This document shows positions 46,945-56,265 of a stretch of DNA of 64,000 bases, piece by piece. The notes under the pieces are model-generated. The model ran no database searches. It worked only from the letters and a program-made list of their open reading frames with translations, and had not been told where the DNA came from. The translations under genes and the position numbers were made by a program. Source of the stretch: CAZODA01 sp964578485 (GTDB lineage: Bacteria; Bacteroidota; Bacteroidia; Bacteroidales; Marinilabiliaceae); NCBI GenBank assembly GCA_964578485.1, contig CAZODA010000008.1, forward strand, positions 45,134 to 109,133, written 5' to 3'. The stretch's first letter is position 1, and every line of letters begins with the position of its first letter.

Positions 46945-48195
46945 TTATTTTATTTTTTTAAAGACTACAGAAGCATTATGACCTCCAAAACCAAAAGTAT
47001 TGGAAATGGCTACGTCAACTTTGCGCTTTTGAGCCTTATGAAAAGTGAAATTGAGCTTACTGTCAATTTCAGGATCGTCTTCAAAATGATTAATTGTGGG
47101 TGGTATTATCCCATTTTGGATGGCTAAAATAGTTGCAATTGATTCAATGGCTCCTGCGGCTCCTAATAAATGGCCGGTCATTGATTTGGTTGCACTGATA
47201 TTTAGCTTGTAGGCATGATCGCCGAAAACCTCATTAATAGCTTTGGCTTCGGCAATATCGCCAAGTGGGGTGGCTGTACCATGAACATTTATGTAATCAA
47301 TCTCTTCAGGTTTAATATCACCATCATCCATGGCATTTTGCATTACCCTTTTGGCACCTGCACCTTCGGGATGAGGAGCTGTAAGATGATAAGCATCGGC
47401 AGTCATACCGGCGCCTACAACTTCACAATAAATTCTTGCCCCTCTGTTTATAGCATGTTCGTATTCTTCCAGAATTAGTGCTCCTCCACCTTCACCCATA
47501 ACAAAACCATCTCTGCTTTTGTCAAAAGGTCGGGAAGCTGTTAAAGGATCATCATTACGAACAGAAATAGCTTGGAGGGAATTAAACCCGCCAACTCCTG
47601 CTTCATTAATAGCAGCCTCTGATCCTCCTGTAATAAATACCTTGGCCTTTCCTAAACGGATAAGATTGAAAGAATCGGCAATTGCATGGGTAGAAGAGGC
47701 ACATGCTGATACAACTCCATAGTTGGGACCACGAAATCCATATTTCATGGAAATGTGACCGGCTGCTATATCAGAAATCATCTTGGGAATGAAATAAGGA
47801 CTAAAACGTGGAATGCCGTTGCCCTCCACATATCCTCGTATTTCTTCCATAAATGTAATTATACCCCCAATACCTGCACCCCAAATTACACCTCCCAGAT
47901 CAAGATCAATAGCTTCCGGATTAAGTTTGGAATCCTGAATAGCTTGCTCAGCCGCCGCCATGGCGTACTGAGCAAACAAATCCATTTTTCTGACTTCTCT
48001 TCGATCCAGGTAATCAGTAGGATTGAAATCCTTAACTTCGCAAGCAAATTTAGTCTTGAAATGAGTGGTGTCAAATCGAGTAATAGGCGTAGCTCCGCTA
48101 ACTCCATCCACCAGATTATTCCAATATTCTTCAACGGAATTACCTAATGGAGTAATAGCACCAAGCCCTGTAACAACAACTCTTTTTAACTCCAT
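46945..48195 (-). CDS. fabF: 3-oxoacyl-ACP synthase II
   Basis: FabF condenses malonyl-ACP with acyl-ACP in fatty-acid elongation. The 416-residue ketosynthase has the catalytic Cys in VVSACASSTHAIADS and the two active-site histidines in NVHGTATPLGD and SMTGHLLGAAGA, with the C-terminal SNTFGFGGHNAS. It is intact and forms an operon with acpP (34 bp upstream) and rnc. Confidence 0.98.
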   Translation of the reverse strand: MELKRVVVTGLGAITPLGNSVEEYWNNLVDGVSGATPITRFDTTHFKTKFACEVKDFNPTDYLDRREVRKMDLFAQYAMAAAEQAIQDSKLNPEAIDLDLGGVIWGAGIGGIITFMEEIRGYVEGNGIPRFSPYFIPKMISDIAAGHISMKYGFRGPNYGVVSACASSTHAIADSFNLIRLGKAKVFITGGSEAAINEAGVGGFNSLQAISVRNDDPLTASRPFDKSRDGFVMGEGGGALILEEYEHAINRGARIYCEVVGAGMTADAYHLTAPHPEGAGAKRVMQNAMDDGDIKPEEIDYINVHGTATPLGDIAEAKAINEVFGDHAYKLNISATKSMTGHLLGAAGAIESIATILAIQNGIIPPTINHFEDDPEIDSKLNFTFHKAQKRKVDVAISNTFGFGGHNASVVFKKIK

Positions 48196-48229
48196 AAAAT
48201 AATTTTCAAAAATACTAAATTACTGGTTT

Positions 48230-48466
48230 TTACTTGGCATTCTCTTCAATGTAGGCAATAGCATCACCTACGGTACCGATATTTTCAGCCTGATCATCTG
48301 GAATAGCAATGTTAAATTCCTTTTCAAATTCCATGATCAGCTCAACAGTGTCAAGAGAATCAGCACCCAGGTCATTGGTGAAGCTTGCTTCTGCTGTAAC
48401 TTCGGTTTCATCAACACCTAACTTATCTACAATAATTGCTTTAACTCTTGATGCAATGTCTGACAT
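48230..48466 (-). CDS. acpP: Housekeeping acyl carrier protein
   Basis: The 78-residue carrier of growing fatty acyl chains. Ser37 in LGADSLDTVELIMEFE receives the phosphopantetheine arm. It has the usual strongly acidic helix II-III region. It lies upstream of fabF, as expected for the housekeeping copy. It contrasts with the divergent ACP at 1594-1830. Confidence 0.98.
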   Translation of the reverse strand: MSDIASRVKAIIVDKLGVDETEVTAEASFTNDLGADSLDTVELIMEFEKEFNIAIPDDQAENIGTVGDAIAYIEENAK

Positions 48467-48607
48467 AGCTTTAAATTTTAGTTAATAATTCAGTTTTGTT
48501 TAAAAAAGATTGTGCAAATTAAAAGATTCCCTTAAAATAAATCAAATATTCTTAGCATGAAATTTTTTAAAGTGTATCTTTTTTTTACTTTTATATCATG
48601 TTTTTTG

Positions 48608-48615
48608 TATTTTTG
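48608..48615 (+). promoter_or_regulatory. Bacteroidota -7 element before purN
   Basis: TATTTTTG matches TAnnTTTG, 20 bp before the chosen purN start. The -33 box is not clear. Confidence 0.35.
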
Positions 48616-48635
48616 TGCATTATAATTGCCATATA

Positions 48636-49223
48636 ATGAAGAATTTAGTGCTTTTTGCCTCGGGTTCAGGCAGCAATGTTGAAAATATAATAAAATATTT
48701 TGAAAAATCGAATTTTGCCTTCGTTTCCTGTTTATTTAGCAATCGAAAAGATGCTTTTGCCCTTGAACGTGCTAAAAGATTGAATGTAAATACGAGAATT
48801 TTCGATAAGGCTGATTTTTATCAAAATAATCACGTGTTAAATGATCTCATCAAGTGTAAGCCTGATTTAATTGTTTTAGCCGGTTTTTTGTGGCTAGTAC
48901 CATCAAAAATAATTGAGGCTTTCCCTGGTAAAATTATTAATATCCATCCTGCATTACTACCTGCTTATGGTGGAAAGGGCATGTATGGAGAGTTTGTACA
49001 TCGTGCAGTAATAGCTAATAAAGAAAAACAATCGGGGATTACGATTCATTATGTAAATGAATTTTATGATGATGGTGATATTATTTTTCAGGCTACTTGC
49101 GATATCTCACCTGAGGAAGACCCCCTTTCATTAGCAGTAAAGATTCACAAACTTGAACAAAAGTATTTTCCCATGGTTATCGAACAAATATTATCAGCTA
49201 ATAACGATAATAATAGACTTTGA
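48636..49223 (+). CDS. purN: Phosphoribosylglycinamide formyltransferase
   Basis: PurN formylates GAR with 10-formyl-THF in purine synthesis. The product of about 195 residues starts MKNLVLFASGSGSNVENI, which places the phosphate-binding loop at the N-terminus, and has the catalytic Asn-His in IINIHPALLPAYGGKG and the Asp in YDDGDIIFQA. I use the ATG at 48636; an ATG seven codons upstream overlaps the promoter box and adds a non-homologous stretch. It is a single gene between divergent acpP and convergent M23. Confidence 0.95.
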   Translation: MKNLVLFASGSGSNVENIIKYFEKSNFAFVSCLFSNRKDAFALERAKRLNVNTRIFDKADFYQNNHVLNDLIKCKPDLIVLAGFLWLVPSKIIEAFPGKIINIHPALLPAYGGKGMYGEFVHRAVIANKEKQSGITIHYVNEFYDDGDIIFQATCDISPEEDPLSLAVKIHKLEQKYFPMVIEQILSANNDNNRL

Positions 49224-49348
49224 ATGCAAATATCTTAATTCAATGGGGACAAATATCAATTCTGTGTTAGGCTTGCACATACATGCTAAGAACTATATAA
49301 GCTCATAATGATAGCAACAAAGATTAAAAATTTATTGGTTTTGTAATA

Positions 49349-50632
49349 TTAAAGGATAGTATCGGCCGGAAAAGATAGTTGCTCAAGTTCTTCTATTAGT
49401 GGTTTTATATAATCAAGATAAGCAGCCATATTTTCTTCTTTTATTGGTTCTACTGGAGGTGCTTCAATTGTTAAAGGATTAATAGGATGCCCGTTCTTGA
49501 AAACTCTAAAATCGAGATGTGGGCCTGTTGCTAATCCTGTCTTTCCCACATAAGCGATTAATTGGCCCTGTTGAACAAATTGCCCTTTATGGAGTCCTTG
49601 CGCAAAGCCCTGAAGGTGCATATAAACTGTGGTATAAACACTGTTGTGTTTGATTTTGATATAATTGCCGCCTCCTTTTGCATCCCAACCACGATGTGTA
49701 ACCACACCATCTCCAATGGCATAAACAGGAGTGCCTGCCGGAGCTGCATAATCAACTCCATGATGAGGTCGATAAACCCTGAGAACCGGATGAAAACGGT
49801 TGTTACTGAAATGAGAGCTTATTCTTGAAAACCTTAAAGGGGCTTTTAAAAAAGCCTTCTTTAAGCTTTGTCCTTTCTCATCAAAAAAGCTCCAAATGCT
49901 GTCTTCTTTGTAGTGAAAGGCATAAAAATCTTTCCCTTTATGAATAAAATGGGCAGCTTGAACAGCCTCAATATCTATTGATATGGAATCAACAAATGCT
50001 TCGTCGTATAAAACTCTAAAACGATCACCCTTTTCTATACCAAAAAAATCTATTGTCCAAGCAAATATCTCAGAAAGTTCAATTGCCAATAGAGGATTTA
50101 ACTCGCAGTCATTCATGGCATTCCAAAGATTTGATTCAAGAATGCCGGCACCTTTTTTTCTATATGTTTGAATTTCTTTTTTATCTGTATATACAGATAA
50201 TGAATCCGTGAGTTGCAATACAAGATAATCGGTTTTATCAATCTCATAAACCATCCAAGCAGGGGTTTGCAAACTGTCTTTCAAATAAAAAATAGTATAA
50301 GGGTTTCCTGCACGAATCTTTCGAACATCAAAAAGATCCTTGCAATTTAAAGCTAAATTATGAATAGTGCTGTATTCTATATCTCGAGCAAGTAATATTG
50401 AAGCTAAATTTTGGTTCCTACCAACTTTAAAACTTTCAATATAAAATGAGTCTTCAATAAAACCATATAGCATAGGAGCAGGTGGAACTGTTATTTCATC
50501 TTCCGGAACTATAGTGTCTTGAAGCATAATATTTAAATCGTTTATGGCACGCCAATGTCTGATATATAGGGTAGAGGAGAGAATTATTATGAATAGAATG
50601 ATAAGGGCGTATAAAATCTTTTTCATCTTCAT
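49349..50632 (-). CDS. M23-family protein with altered HxH motif
   Basis: A 427-residue envelope protein with an N-terminal membrane anchor (ILYALIILFIIILSSTLYI), a long middle region with OapA/LysM-like character (SILLARDIEYSTIHNLA), and a C-terminal LytM domain. The HxxxD motif is present (HHGVDYAAPAG), but the second zinc motif reads GPHLDFR, so HxH becomes HxD. I recall this variant in Bacteroidota homologues, so it may be a conserved subfamily trait and not a defect. Whether it is active or an activator of amidases is open. It stands alone between purN and leuS. Confidence 0.88.
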   Translation of the reverse strand: MKMKKILYALIILFIIILSSTLYIRHWRAINDLNIMLQDTIVPEDEITVPPAPMLYGFIEDSFYIESFKVGRNQNLASILLARDIEYSTIHNLALNCKDLFDVRKIRAGNPYTIFYLKDSLQTPAWMVYEIDKTDYLVLQLTDSLSVYTDKKEIQTYRKKGAGILESNLWNAMNDCELNPLLAIELSEIFAWTIDFFGIEKGDRFRVLYDEAFVDSISIDIEAVQAAHFIHKGKDFYAFHYKEDSIWSFFDEKGQSLKKAFLKAPLRFSRISSHFSNNRFHPVLRVYRPHHGVDYAAPAGTPVYAIGDGVVTHRGWDAKGGGNYIKIKHNSVYTTVYMHLQGFAQGLHKGQFVQQGQLIAYVGKTGLATGPHLDFRVFKNGHPINPLTIEAPPVEPIKEENMAAYLDYIKPLIEELEQLSFPADTIL

Positions 50633-50700
50633 AAGTAATTTAAAAGGAATTATTATATGATTTTTGCCATTTATAAATAAAAAAACGATAAATCAGCTTG

Positions 50701-53487
50701 TTATTTTACTACAACATTGATAATCCTGCCGGGAACAATTATTATTTTATTAATTTTTTTCCCTTCTGTCCATTTCTGTGTCTGCTTATCGTCTGTTACC
50801 GCTTTTTCAATTTCAGCTGTTGAAGCATCTGAAGAAACTTCCAGTTTAAAACGTAATTTTCCGTTAAATGATACAGGATATAATATGCTGCTTTCTTTTA
50901 GATATTCTTCATTAAATTGAGGCCATTCGGCATTACAAATCGTTGAAGTATGACCAAGATGTTGCCATAATTCTTCTGCCAAATGAGGAGCAAAGGGCGC
51001 TAAAATAATAAGCAAAGGTTCAAGAATAGAACGTTTATGACAATTTAATTCGCTTAGCTCGTTTACACATATCATAAATGAACTTACAGCTGTGTTGAAT
51101 GAGAATCGTTCAATGTCCTCAGCTGTTTTTTTAATAGTATGATGGAGAACTTTTAATTCTTCCTTGCTAGCCTGCTCGTTATCAACAATAAATTCACCCT
51201 TACGATTTATAAAAAGACGCCATAGCCTGCGTATAAATCTATGGACTCCATCAATGCCATTAGTATCCCATGGTTTGGAATGCTCTAAAGGTCCCAGAAA
51301 CATTTCGTATAAACGTAAAGTATCGGCACCATACTGATCAATTATTGTATCTGGATTGACAACATTATACATTGATTTGGACATTTTTTCTATAGCCCAG
51401 CCACAAATATATTTTCCGTCTTCAAGGATGAATTCAGCATTTTGGTATTCAGGATTCCATGATCTAAAAGCTTCAATATCAAGAATGTCGTGGTGCACAA
51501 TATTTACATCAACATGTAATTCCGTAGTGTCAAAATCATCTTTCAGATTAAGTGATACAAACTTGTTTTCCCCTTTTATTCGATAGACAAAATTGGAACG
51601 CCCCTGTATCATGCCCTGATTTACTAATTTTTGAAAAGGTTCGTCTTTGCAGACAATTCCAATATCATAAAGGAATTTATTCCAGAATCTGGAGTAAATT
51701 AAATGTCCGGTAGCATGTTCTGTTCCTCCTATATACAGATCTACATTTTGCCAGTAATTATTTGCTTCTGAGTTTACCAATTCTTTATCATTATGAGGAT
51801 CCATATAACGTAAATAGTATGCCGATGAGCCTGCAAAGCCGGGCATGGTATTTAGTTCAAGAGGAAAACCTTCGGCAGTATGCCAGTTTTTGGCACGTCC
51901 TAATGGGGGTTCCCCTTTTTCTGTAGGAAGATATTTATCAACCTCAGGCAATTCAAGTGGTAATTCTGAATCGTCAAGCATATAGGGAATGTTGTCTTTG
52001 TAATAGACAGGGAAAGGTTCTCCCCAATAGCGCTGACGACTAAATATGGCATCCCTGATTCTATAATTGATCTTTACTTGGCCAATTTTTTTCTTTGTAA
52101 TATATTCATTGGCTTTTGCAATGGCGTCATTTACTTTTAAACCATCAAGGAATTCTGAGTTTATCATCCTTCCCTCATAAGAATCAATAGCTTCATCCCA
52201 AGTGGAAGTATCGGCCGGTTCACTGCCTTCAGGAACAACTACCTGCGGAATGGGAAGCTTAAAAGTGCGTGCAAAAGCAAAATCACGACTGTCATGTGCC
52301 GGTACAGCCATTATAGCACCTGTACCATATTCTGCTAATACATAATCGCTAATCCAAATGGGTATTTCCTTATTGTTAAATGGATTAATTGCATAAGAAC
52401 CGGAAAATACACCCGTAACTTTTTTTACTTCTATCTGACGCTCTCTTTCGTTACGTTTTTTTGCTTCAAGCAAATATTTTTCTACTTCTGATTTTTGATC
52501 TGCTTTGGTTAAGGAAGAAACTAAATCACTCTCCGGTGCTAAAACCATAAAAGTAGCACCAAAAACTGTGTCGGCACGGGTAGTGAAGACCTTGATCTTG
52601 ATATCAGACTGCTTTACAGGAAATAGTATTTCAGCACCCTCAGAACGACCTATCCAGTTGCGCTGAATCTCCTTTAGAGCCTCACTCCATTCGATTGTGT
52701 CGAGACCGGTTAATAATCGCTCGGCATAGGCAGAAACACGTAAAAACCATTGGCGCATGCGCTTCTGAACAACGGGGTGACCACCGCGCTCCGAAAAACC
52801 ATCTTTTACCTCGTCGTTAGCAAGAACTGTACCGAGTGCAGGACACCAATTCACCATGGTGTCGGCTAAATATGCAAGACGGTAATTTAATAGTAGCTCA
52901 AGTTTTTTTGTTTCACTTTTGTTTTTCCATTCCTCAGCATTAAATTCTAAGGCTTCGGTTTGAGCTACGTTAATGCCAAAACTTCCTTGTTGCTCAAAAT
53001 GATTGATAAGAGCACTTATGGGCTTTGCTTTGTTTTCGTTATAATCAAAATAATGCTCAAACATCTTGATAAAAGCCCACTGAGTCCATTTGTAATAACC
53101 TGGATCACAAGTCTTAACTTCACGATCCCAATCATAACTGAAACCGATCTTATCAAGTTGCTCGCGATAACGGGCTATATTGTTTTCTGTGGTTATGGCA
53201 GGATGCTGACCCGTTTGAATGGCATATTGCTCGGCAGGTAAACCATAAGCATCATAACCCATGGGGTGTAAAACATTAAATCCGTTTAAACGCTTGTAGC
53301 GACTGAAAATGTCCGAAGCTATATAGCCAAGTGGATGCCCCACATGAAGACCAGCCCCCGAAGGGTAAGGAAACATATCAAGTACATAATATTTAGGGCG
53401 CGAATGATCAATTTCAGTTTTGTAAGTTTGATGCTCACTCCAGTAATCTTGCCACTTCTGCTCAATTTCTTTAAAATTATATTCCAT
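50701..53487 (-). CDS. leuS: Leucyl-tRNA synthetase
   Basis: LeuRS charges tRNA-Leu. The protein of about 928 residues shows the HIGH-type motif in FPYPSGAGLHVGHPLGY, a CP1 editing domain (TRADTVFGATFMVLAPE and GTGAIMAVPAHDSRDFAFA), the KMSKS motif in EKMSKSMYNVV and a C-terminal anticodon domain. I start at MEYNFKEIEQKW (53487), two codons inside the longest frame, as homologues begin there. It is intact. It is the last core protein gene before the tRNA-Arg and the accessory island. Confidence 0.97.
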   Translation of the reverse strand: MEYNFKEIEQKWQDYWSEHQTYKTEIDHSRPKYYVLDMFPYPSGAGLHVGHPLGYIASDIFSRYKRLNGFNVLHPMGYDAYGLPAEQYAIQTGQHPAITTENNIARYREQLDKIGFSYDWDREVKTCDPGYYKWTQWAFIKMFEHYFDYNENKAKPISALINHFEQQGSFGINVAQTEALEFNAEEWKNKSETKKLELLLNYRLAYLADTMVNWCPALGTVLANDEVKDGFSERGGHPVVQKRMRQWFLRVSAYAERLLTGLDTIEWSEALKEIQRNWIGRSEGAEILFPVKQSDIKIKVFTTRADTVFGATFMVLAPESDLVSSLTKADQKSEVEKYLLEAKKRNERERQIEVKKVTGVFSGSYAINPFNNKEIPIWISDYVLAEYGTGAIMAVPAHDSRDFAFARTFKLPIPQVVVPEGSEPADTSTWDEAIDSYEGRMINSEFLDGLKVNDAIAKANEYITKKKIGQVKINYRIRDAIFSRQRYWGEPFPVYYKDNIPYMLDDSELPLELPEVDKYLPTEKGEPPLGRAKNWHTAEGFPLELNTMPGFAGSSAYYLRYMDPHNDKELVNSEANNYWQNVDLYIGGTEHATGHLIYSRFWNKFLYDIGIVCKDEPFQKLVNQGMIQGRSNFVYRIKGENKFVSLNLKDDFDTTELHVDVNIVHHDILDIEAFRSWNPEYQNAEFILEDGKYICGWAIEKMSKSMYNVVNPDTIIDQYGADTLRLYEMFLGPLEHSKPWDTNGIDGVHRFIRRLWRLFINRKGEFIVDNEQASKEELKVLHHTIKKTAEDIERFSFNTAVSSFMICVNELSELNCHKRSILEPLLIILAPFAPHLAEELWQHLGHTSTICNAEWPQFNEEYLKESSILYPVSFNGKLRFKLEVSSDASTAEIEKAVTDDKQTQKWTEGKKINKIIIVPGRIINVVVK

Positions 53488-53762
53488 AACCACTTATGCT
53501 GTCAAAAAATTCCTTTTGTTTGAAAACTGCGAATTTAGGAAAATTTTGTTATACTTCGAGAGACATAAAGAAGTTTTGAACGGTTTTGCCGTTTTATCAA
53601 AGGAAGACTGCTAAAAGAAACAGTTTTATTTTTTGTCAAAAAACAAAAAAATAGCTGTGAATTCAAGGAAAACAAAAAAAGAGATTGTTCAATAGTAGTA
53701 AATTCAACTTATAATTATTGGGACAATACTGTAAAATGACTATTTTCGCAAGCAAATTATAT

Positions 53763-53834
53763 GGTCCCATAGTTCAATGGATAGAATACTGGATTCCGGT
53801 TCCAGCGATATGGGTTCGAATCCCGTTGGGACCG
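53763..53834 (+). tRNA. tRNA-Arg (CCG)
   Basis: A 72-nt tRNA. Acceptor GGTCCCA pairs with TGGGACC, discriminator G. The D arm is GTTC/GAAT, the anticodon arm CTGGA-TTCCGGT-TCCAG with anticodon CCG, and the T arm ATGGG-TTCGAAT-CCCGT. CCA is not encoded. It sits exactly at the border of core genome and defence island, which makes its 3' end a possible integration site. Confidence 0.95.
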
Positions 53835-54138
53835 CTATTTTAGTGATCAGTCATCAATGTACTCAAAGCATCCTGCTTTGAGAAAAAACTTGATGTAATA
53901 GTTAACTTGTAATCAGTAACTTCATTTCTGCATATTTTAGCAATTTAACGCCCCTACTGCTCCACTTTTAAAGGGGAGCTGTCCGTAGGTTGAGCGAAGC
54001 GAAATCCCGTTTCCCGCTTGTAGCGGGACAGGTTGCGTTGAGAAGAGTTTAGAGTTTCGTGTTTAGGGTTTTGGGTTTAGAGTTGCTATTCAATTACGAA
54101 TTACTCTTAGCTAATCAACAGGGACATAGGTTTTTGTC

Positions 54139-54211
54139 GCAATCCGTAGGATTGCAACGCTCGGTAGAAAATATGCTCATCTCTCTCAACCCACATTCCG
54201 GTCGGAATGTG
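54139..54211. repeat. Pair of short palindromes
   Basis: GCAATCC-GTA-GGATTGC at 54139-54155 and CACATTCC-GGTC-GGAATGTG at 54192-54211, 36 bp apart. Both share the centre motif TCCG, and the pair resembles repetitive extragenic palindromes known in other genomes. Other copies were not seen in this window. Confidence 0.5.
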
Positions 54212-54282
54212 ACCTTATTCTATTTCCTTAAAAAGCTTACCGACTATTTGCATATCCATTGTTTATAAATGACAATACTCTT

Positions 54283-54302
54283 ATATTTTAAATATGAATA
54301 AA
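54283..54302 (+). repeat. 20-bp direct repeat, copy 1, upstream of the abiE promoter
   Basis: An exact copy of ATATTTTAAATATGAATAAA; the second copy is at 54368-54387. It includes a near-palindromic ATATTTTAAATAT. Together they bracket the promoter, so they may be operator sites for the AbiEi antitoxin. Confidence 0.6.
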
Positions 54303-54325
54303 GAGTCAATTATAAACTATTGAGT

Positions 54326-54356
54326 TTTGTCAAACCAACAAAATCATTTATCTTTG
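54326..54356 (+). promoter_or_regulatory. Near-ideal Bacteroidota promoter for abiEi-abiEii
   Basis: TTTG at 54326-54329, a 19-bp spacer, and TATCTTTG at 54349-54356 match the TTTG/TAnnTTTG consensus for the Bacteroidota primary sigma factor. Transcription would begin near 54362, 17 nt before the abiEi start codon. Confidence 0.7.
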
Positions 54357-54367
54357 TTCTCGTTATG

Positions 54368-54387
54368 ATATTTTAAATATGAATAAA
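54368..54387 (+). repeat. 20-bp direct repeat, copy 2, over the abiEi start codon
   Basis: An exact second copy of the repeat at 54283-54302; the abiEi ATG at 54379 lies inside it. A protein bound here would cover the transcription start or the ribosome-binding region. Confidence 0.6.
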
Positions 54388-55155
54388 AGCTCCAAAAAAA
54401 ACCAGTCGAAGATAAATAGACTAATGCAAGAATATCCAAAAGGACTTGTATTGCTCTCTTCTTTGCTTGTTTCAGAAGGGTATCCATATGAACTTCAACA
54501 ACAGTACAGAAAAAGTGCTTGGTTGAAATCCATAGGAAAAGGTGCCATGCTTAAATCAAATGATCCGTTTTTACTATCCGGCGCTCTTGCTGCATTGCAG
54601 ACTCAAGCAAATATAAATATTCATTTAGGTGGACGTACTGCATTTGAGTTGAATGGACTTGCCCATTATCTGCAATTAAATACCCCAGAAGCAACGCTCT
54701 TTGCTCCCGGTAAAACTAAATTACCATCGTGGTTCATCAGCAACAAATGGGATATCGAATATAAAATATTCAGAATAACTTTATTTGTATCAGAATCTGT
54801 TGGTTTGAATGATTATTCCGATGCAGGACTCAGCATGAAAATATCCAGCCCGGCACGAGCGATGATGGAATGTTTGTCGCTATGTCCCAAAGATTTTTCC
54901 TTGTCTGAGGCTTATGAGTTAATGGAGGGATTATCAACATTACCTCTGAAGCAAGTACAAGAATTATTAGAAGCATGCACATCTATAAAAGTCAAACGGC
55001 TCTTTCTTTATTTTGCGGAACGTGCAGGGCATAGCTGGTTTAAATACATAGATCAAACTAAAATTGACCTTGGTTCAGGCAATCGCAGTCTTACTAATTC
55101 CGGAGTATTAGTACCAAAATATAGTTTAGTATTACCAAAAGAGTTAGTTGAATGA
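54379..55155 (+). CDS. AbiEi-family type IV antitoxin
   Basis: A 258-residue protein of the AbiEi antitoxin group. An N-terminal winged-helix-like region (about 10-60, VLLSSLLVSEGYPYELQQQYRKSAWLKSIGKGAML) is followed by the C-terminal antitoxin domain (NINIHLGGRTAFELNGLAHYL, read in part; KISSPARAMMECLSLCPKDFSL). AbiEi proteins repress their own promoter and counter the AbiEii nucleotidyltransferase. The stop codon overlaps the toxin start (ATGA). The promoter and repeats upstream fit autoregulation. Activity against phage is inferred from the family. Confidence 0.88.
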   Translation: MNKSSKKNQSKINRLMQEYPKGLVLLSSLLVSEGYPYELQQQYRKSAWLKSIGKGAMLKSNDPFLLSGALAALQTQANINIHLGGRTAFELNGLAHYLQLNTPEATLFAPGKTKLPSWFISNKWDIEYKIFRITLFVSESVGLNDYSDAGLSMKISSPARAMMECLSLCPKDFSLSEAYELMEGLSTLPLKQVQELLEACTSIKVKRLFLYFAERAGHSWFKYIDQTKIDLGSGNRSLTNSGVLVPKYSLVLPKELVE

Positions 55156-56066
55156 AAGAGTCGTATAAAAAACAAGTATCGCTTTTGCTGGATATATTGC
55201 CGGAGATAGCCAAAGAGGATGTATTTGCACTACATGGAGGAACAGCTATAAACTTGTTTTGCCTAAATATGCCTCGTTTATCGATTGATATAGATCTCAC
55301 ATATATTCCTGCGAGTGATAATCGAAATATGGATTTGGAAAATATCCGATTGGCTCTTGAAAGAGTAAAAGGTCAATTAAAAAGTAGGATTTACAATATA
55401 AGATTTCCTGATTCTATCAGAACCGAAGAAGAGTTAAAATTAATCTGCACAACTCCGGAAGCAATGGTTAAAATAGAAGTAAACCAAATCAATCGAGGAA
55501 TAATTGCAGATACTGATTTGGTAATATTATGCGACAAGGCACAAGAAACTTTTGATAAATTCTGTGAAGTTCTAATGGTTTCACGAAAACAACTTTGGGG
55601 AGGAAAGATAAATGCTGCCTTAGATCGTCAGCATCCTCGTGACTTTTTTGATATCCGAAATCTTATTAACGATATTGGCTACTCACAGGAAATAAAAGAA
55701 GGTTTCATCTTTTTTCTTTTATGTGGGAAACGTCCCATCCATGAATTATTAAGTCCTCATGACATTGACCAAACCGCAGTATTTGAAAGCCAGTTTCACG
55801 GAATGACAGATGCTGAATTTGGGTATAACGAATATCAAGAGACGAAAAAACAGCTAGTCGCAATAATAAACGAGTCCCTAACGACTGAGGATAAAGAATT
55901 CATATTAGCTTTCACAAAGGGAGAACCAGATTGGACAAAGGTTGATTACAGCAAATATCCGGCAATTAAGTGGAAATTGCTGAATATTGAAAAATTGAGA
56001 AAGAACAATCCAAAGAAATATCAGGAACAGATAGAGATTCTTAAACAATTTTTTCACTTTGCTTAA
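55152..56066 (+). CDS. AbiEii/AbiGii-family nucleotidyltransferase toxin
   Basis: A 304-residue toxin of the nucleotidyltransferase fold. The N-terminal motif FALHGGTAINLF leads into RLSIDIDLTYIP, with the paired aspartates that bind metal. Further conserved parts are MVKIEVNQINRG and RQHPRDFFDIRNLI. AbiEii toxins of this type block growth by nucleotide transfer, with tRNA acceptor ends shown as the target of some relatives. It overlaps the antitoxin gene by 4 bp. Its target here is unknown. Codon use resembles the core more than the helicase operon that follows. Confidence 0.9.
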   Translation: MKESYKKQVSLLLDILPEIAKEDVFALHGGTAINLFCLNMPRLSIDIDLTYIPASDNRNMDLENIRLALERVKGQLKSRIYNIRFPDSIRTEEELKLICTTPEAMVKIEVNQINRGIIADTDLVILCDKAQETFDKFCEVLMVSRKQLWGGKINAALDRQHPRDFFDIRNLINDIGYSQEIKEGFIFFLLCGKRPIHELLSPHDIDQTAVFESQFHGMTDAEFGYNEYQETKKQLVAIINESLTTEDKEFILAFTKGEPDWTKVDYSKYPAIKWKLLNIEKLRKNNPKKYQEQIEILKQFFHFA

Positions 56067-56198
56067 AAAAGGAGAATGATTTTAATAAAATATTGAGATG
56101 TAGAAAACAAACTGAATAGTGAGCATTTTATTACTAATAGCAGGGAGGAATCAACAATTAACAAAATTGTTTTATCGGGTAAATACATTTTGCTATTC

Positions 56199-56229
56199 TT
56201 GGAGGACTACACTTTAACAGCTAAATTTG
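56199..56229 (+). promoter_or_regulatory. Candidate promoter for the helicase-methyltransferase operon
   Basis: TTG at 56199-56201, a 20-bp spacer and TAAATTTG at 56222-56229 fit the Bacteroidota promoter form. The start codon at 56266 would follow a leader of about 30 nt. Confidence 0.4.
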
Positions 56230-56265
56230 TGAAACAATAGAGTATAACACAATGCATTAAGCTAT

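Larger units (their letters stand above)
53835..54325. other. Repeat-bearing spacer at the island border
   Basis: About 490 bp without a supported gene. It holds TGAGCGAAGCGAAATCCCG (53992-54010), the palindrome TCCCGC...GCGGGA right after it, and a copy of TTTAGAGTTTCG that also occurs inverted near 7565. A 7-bp hairpin GCAATCC/GGATTGC lies at 54139-54155 and an 8-bp hairpin CACATTCC/GGAATGTG at 54192-54211. A 69-codon frame here runs through these repeats and is not convincing. Confidence 0.6.

Noticed and set aside
54059..54268. 69-codon plus-strand frame before abiEi
   Set aside because: It runs across the two palindromes and interspersed repeats and has no protein-like conservation that I recognise.
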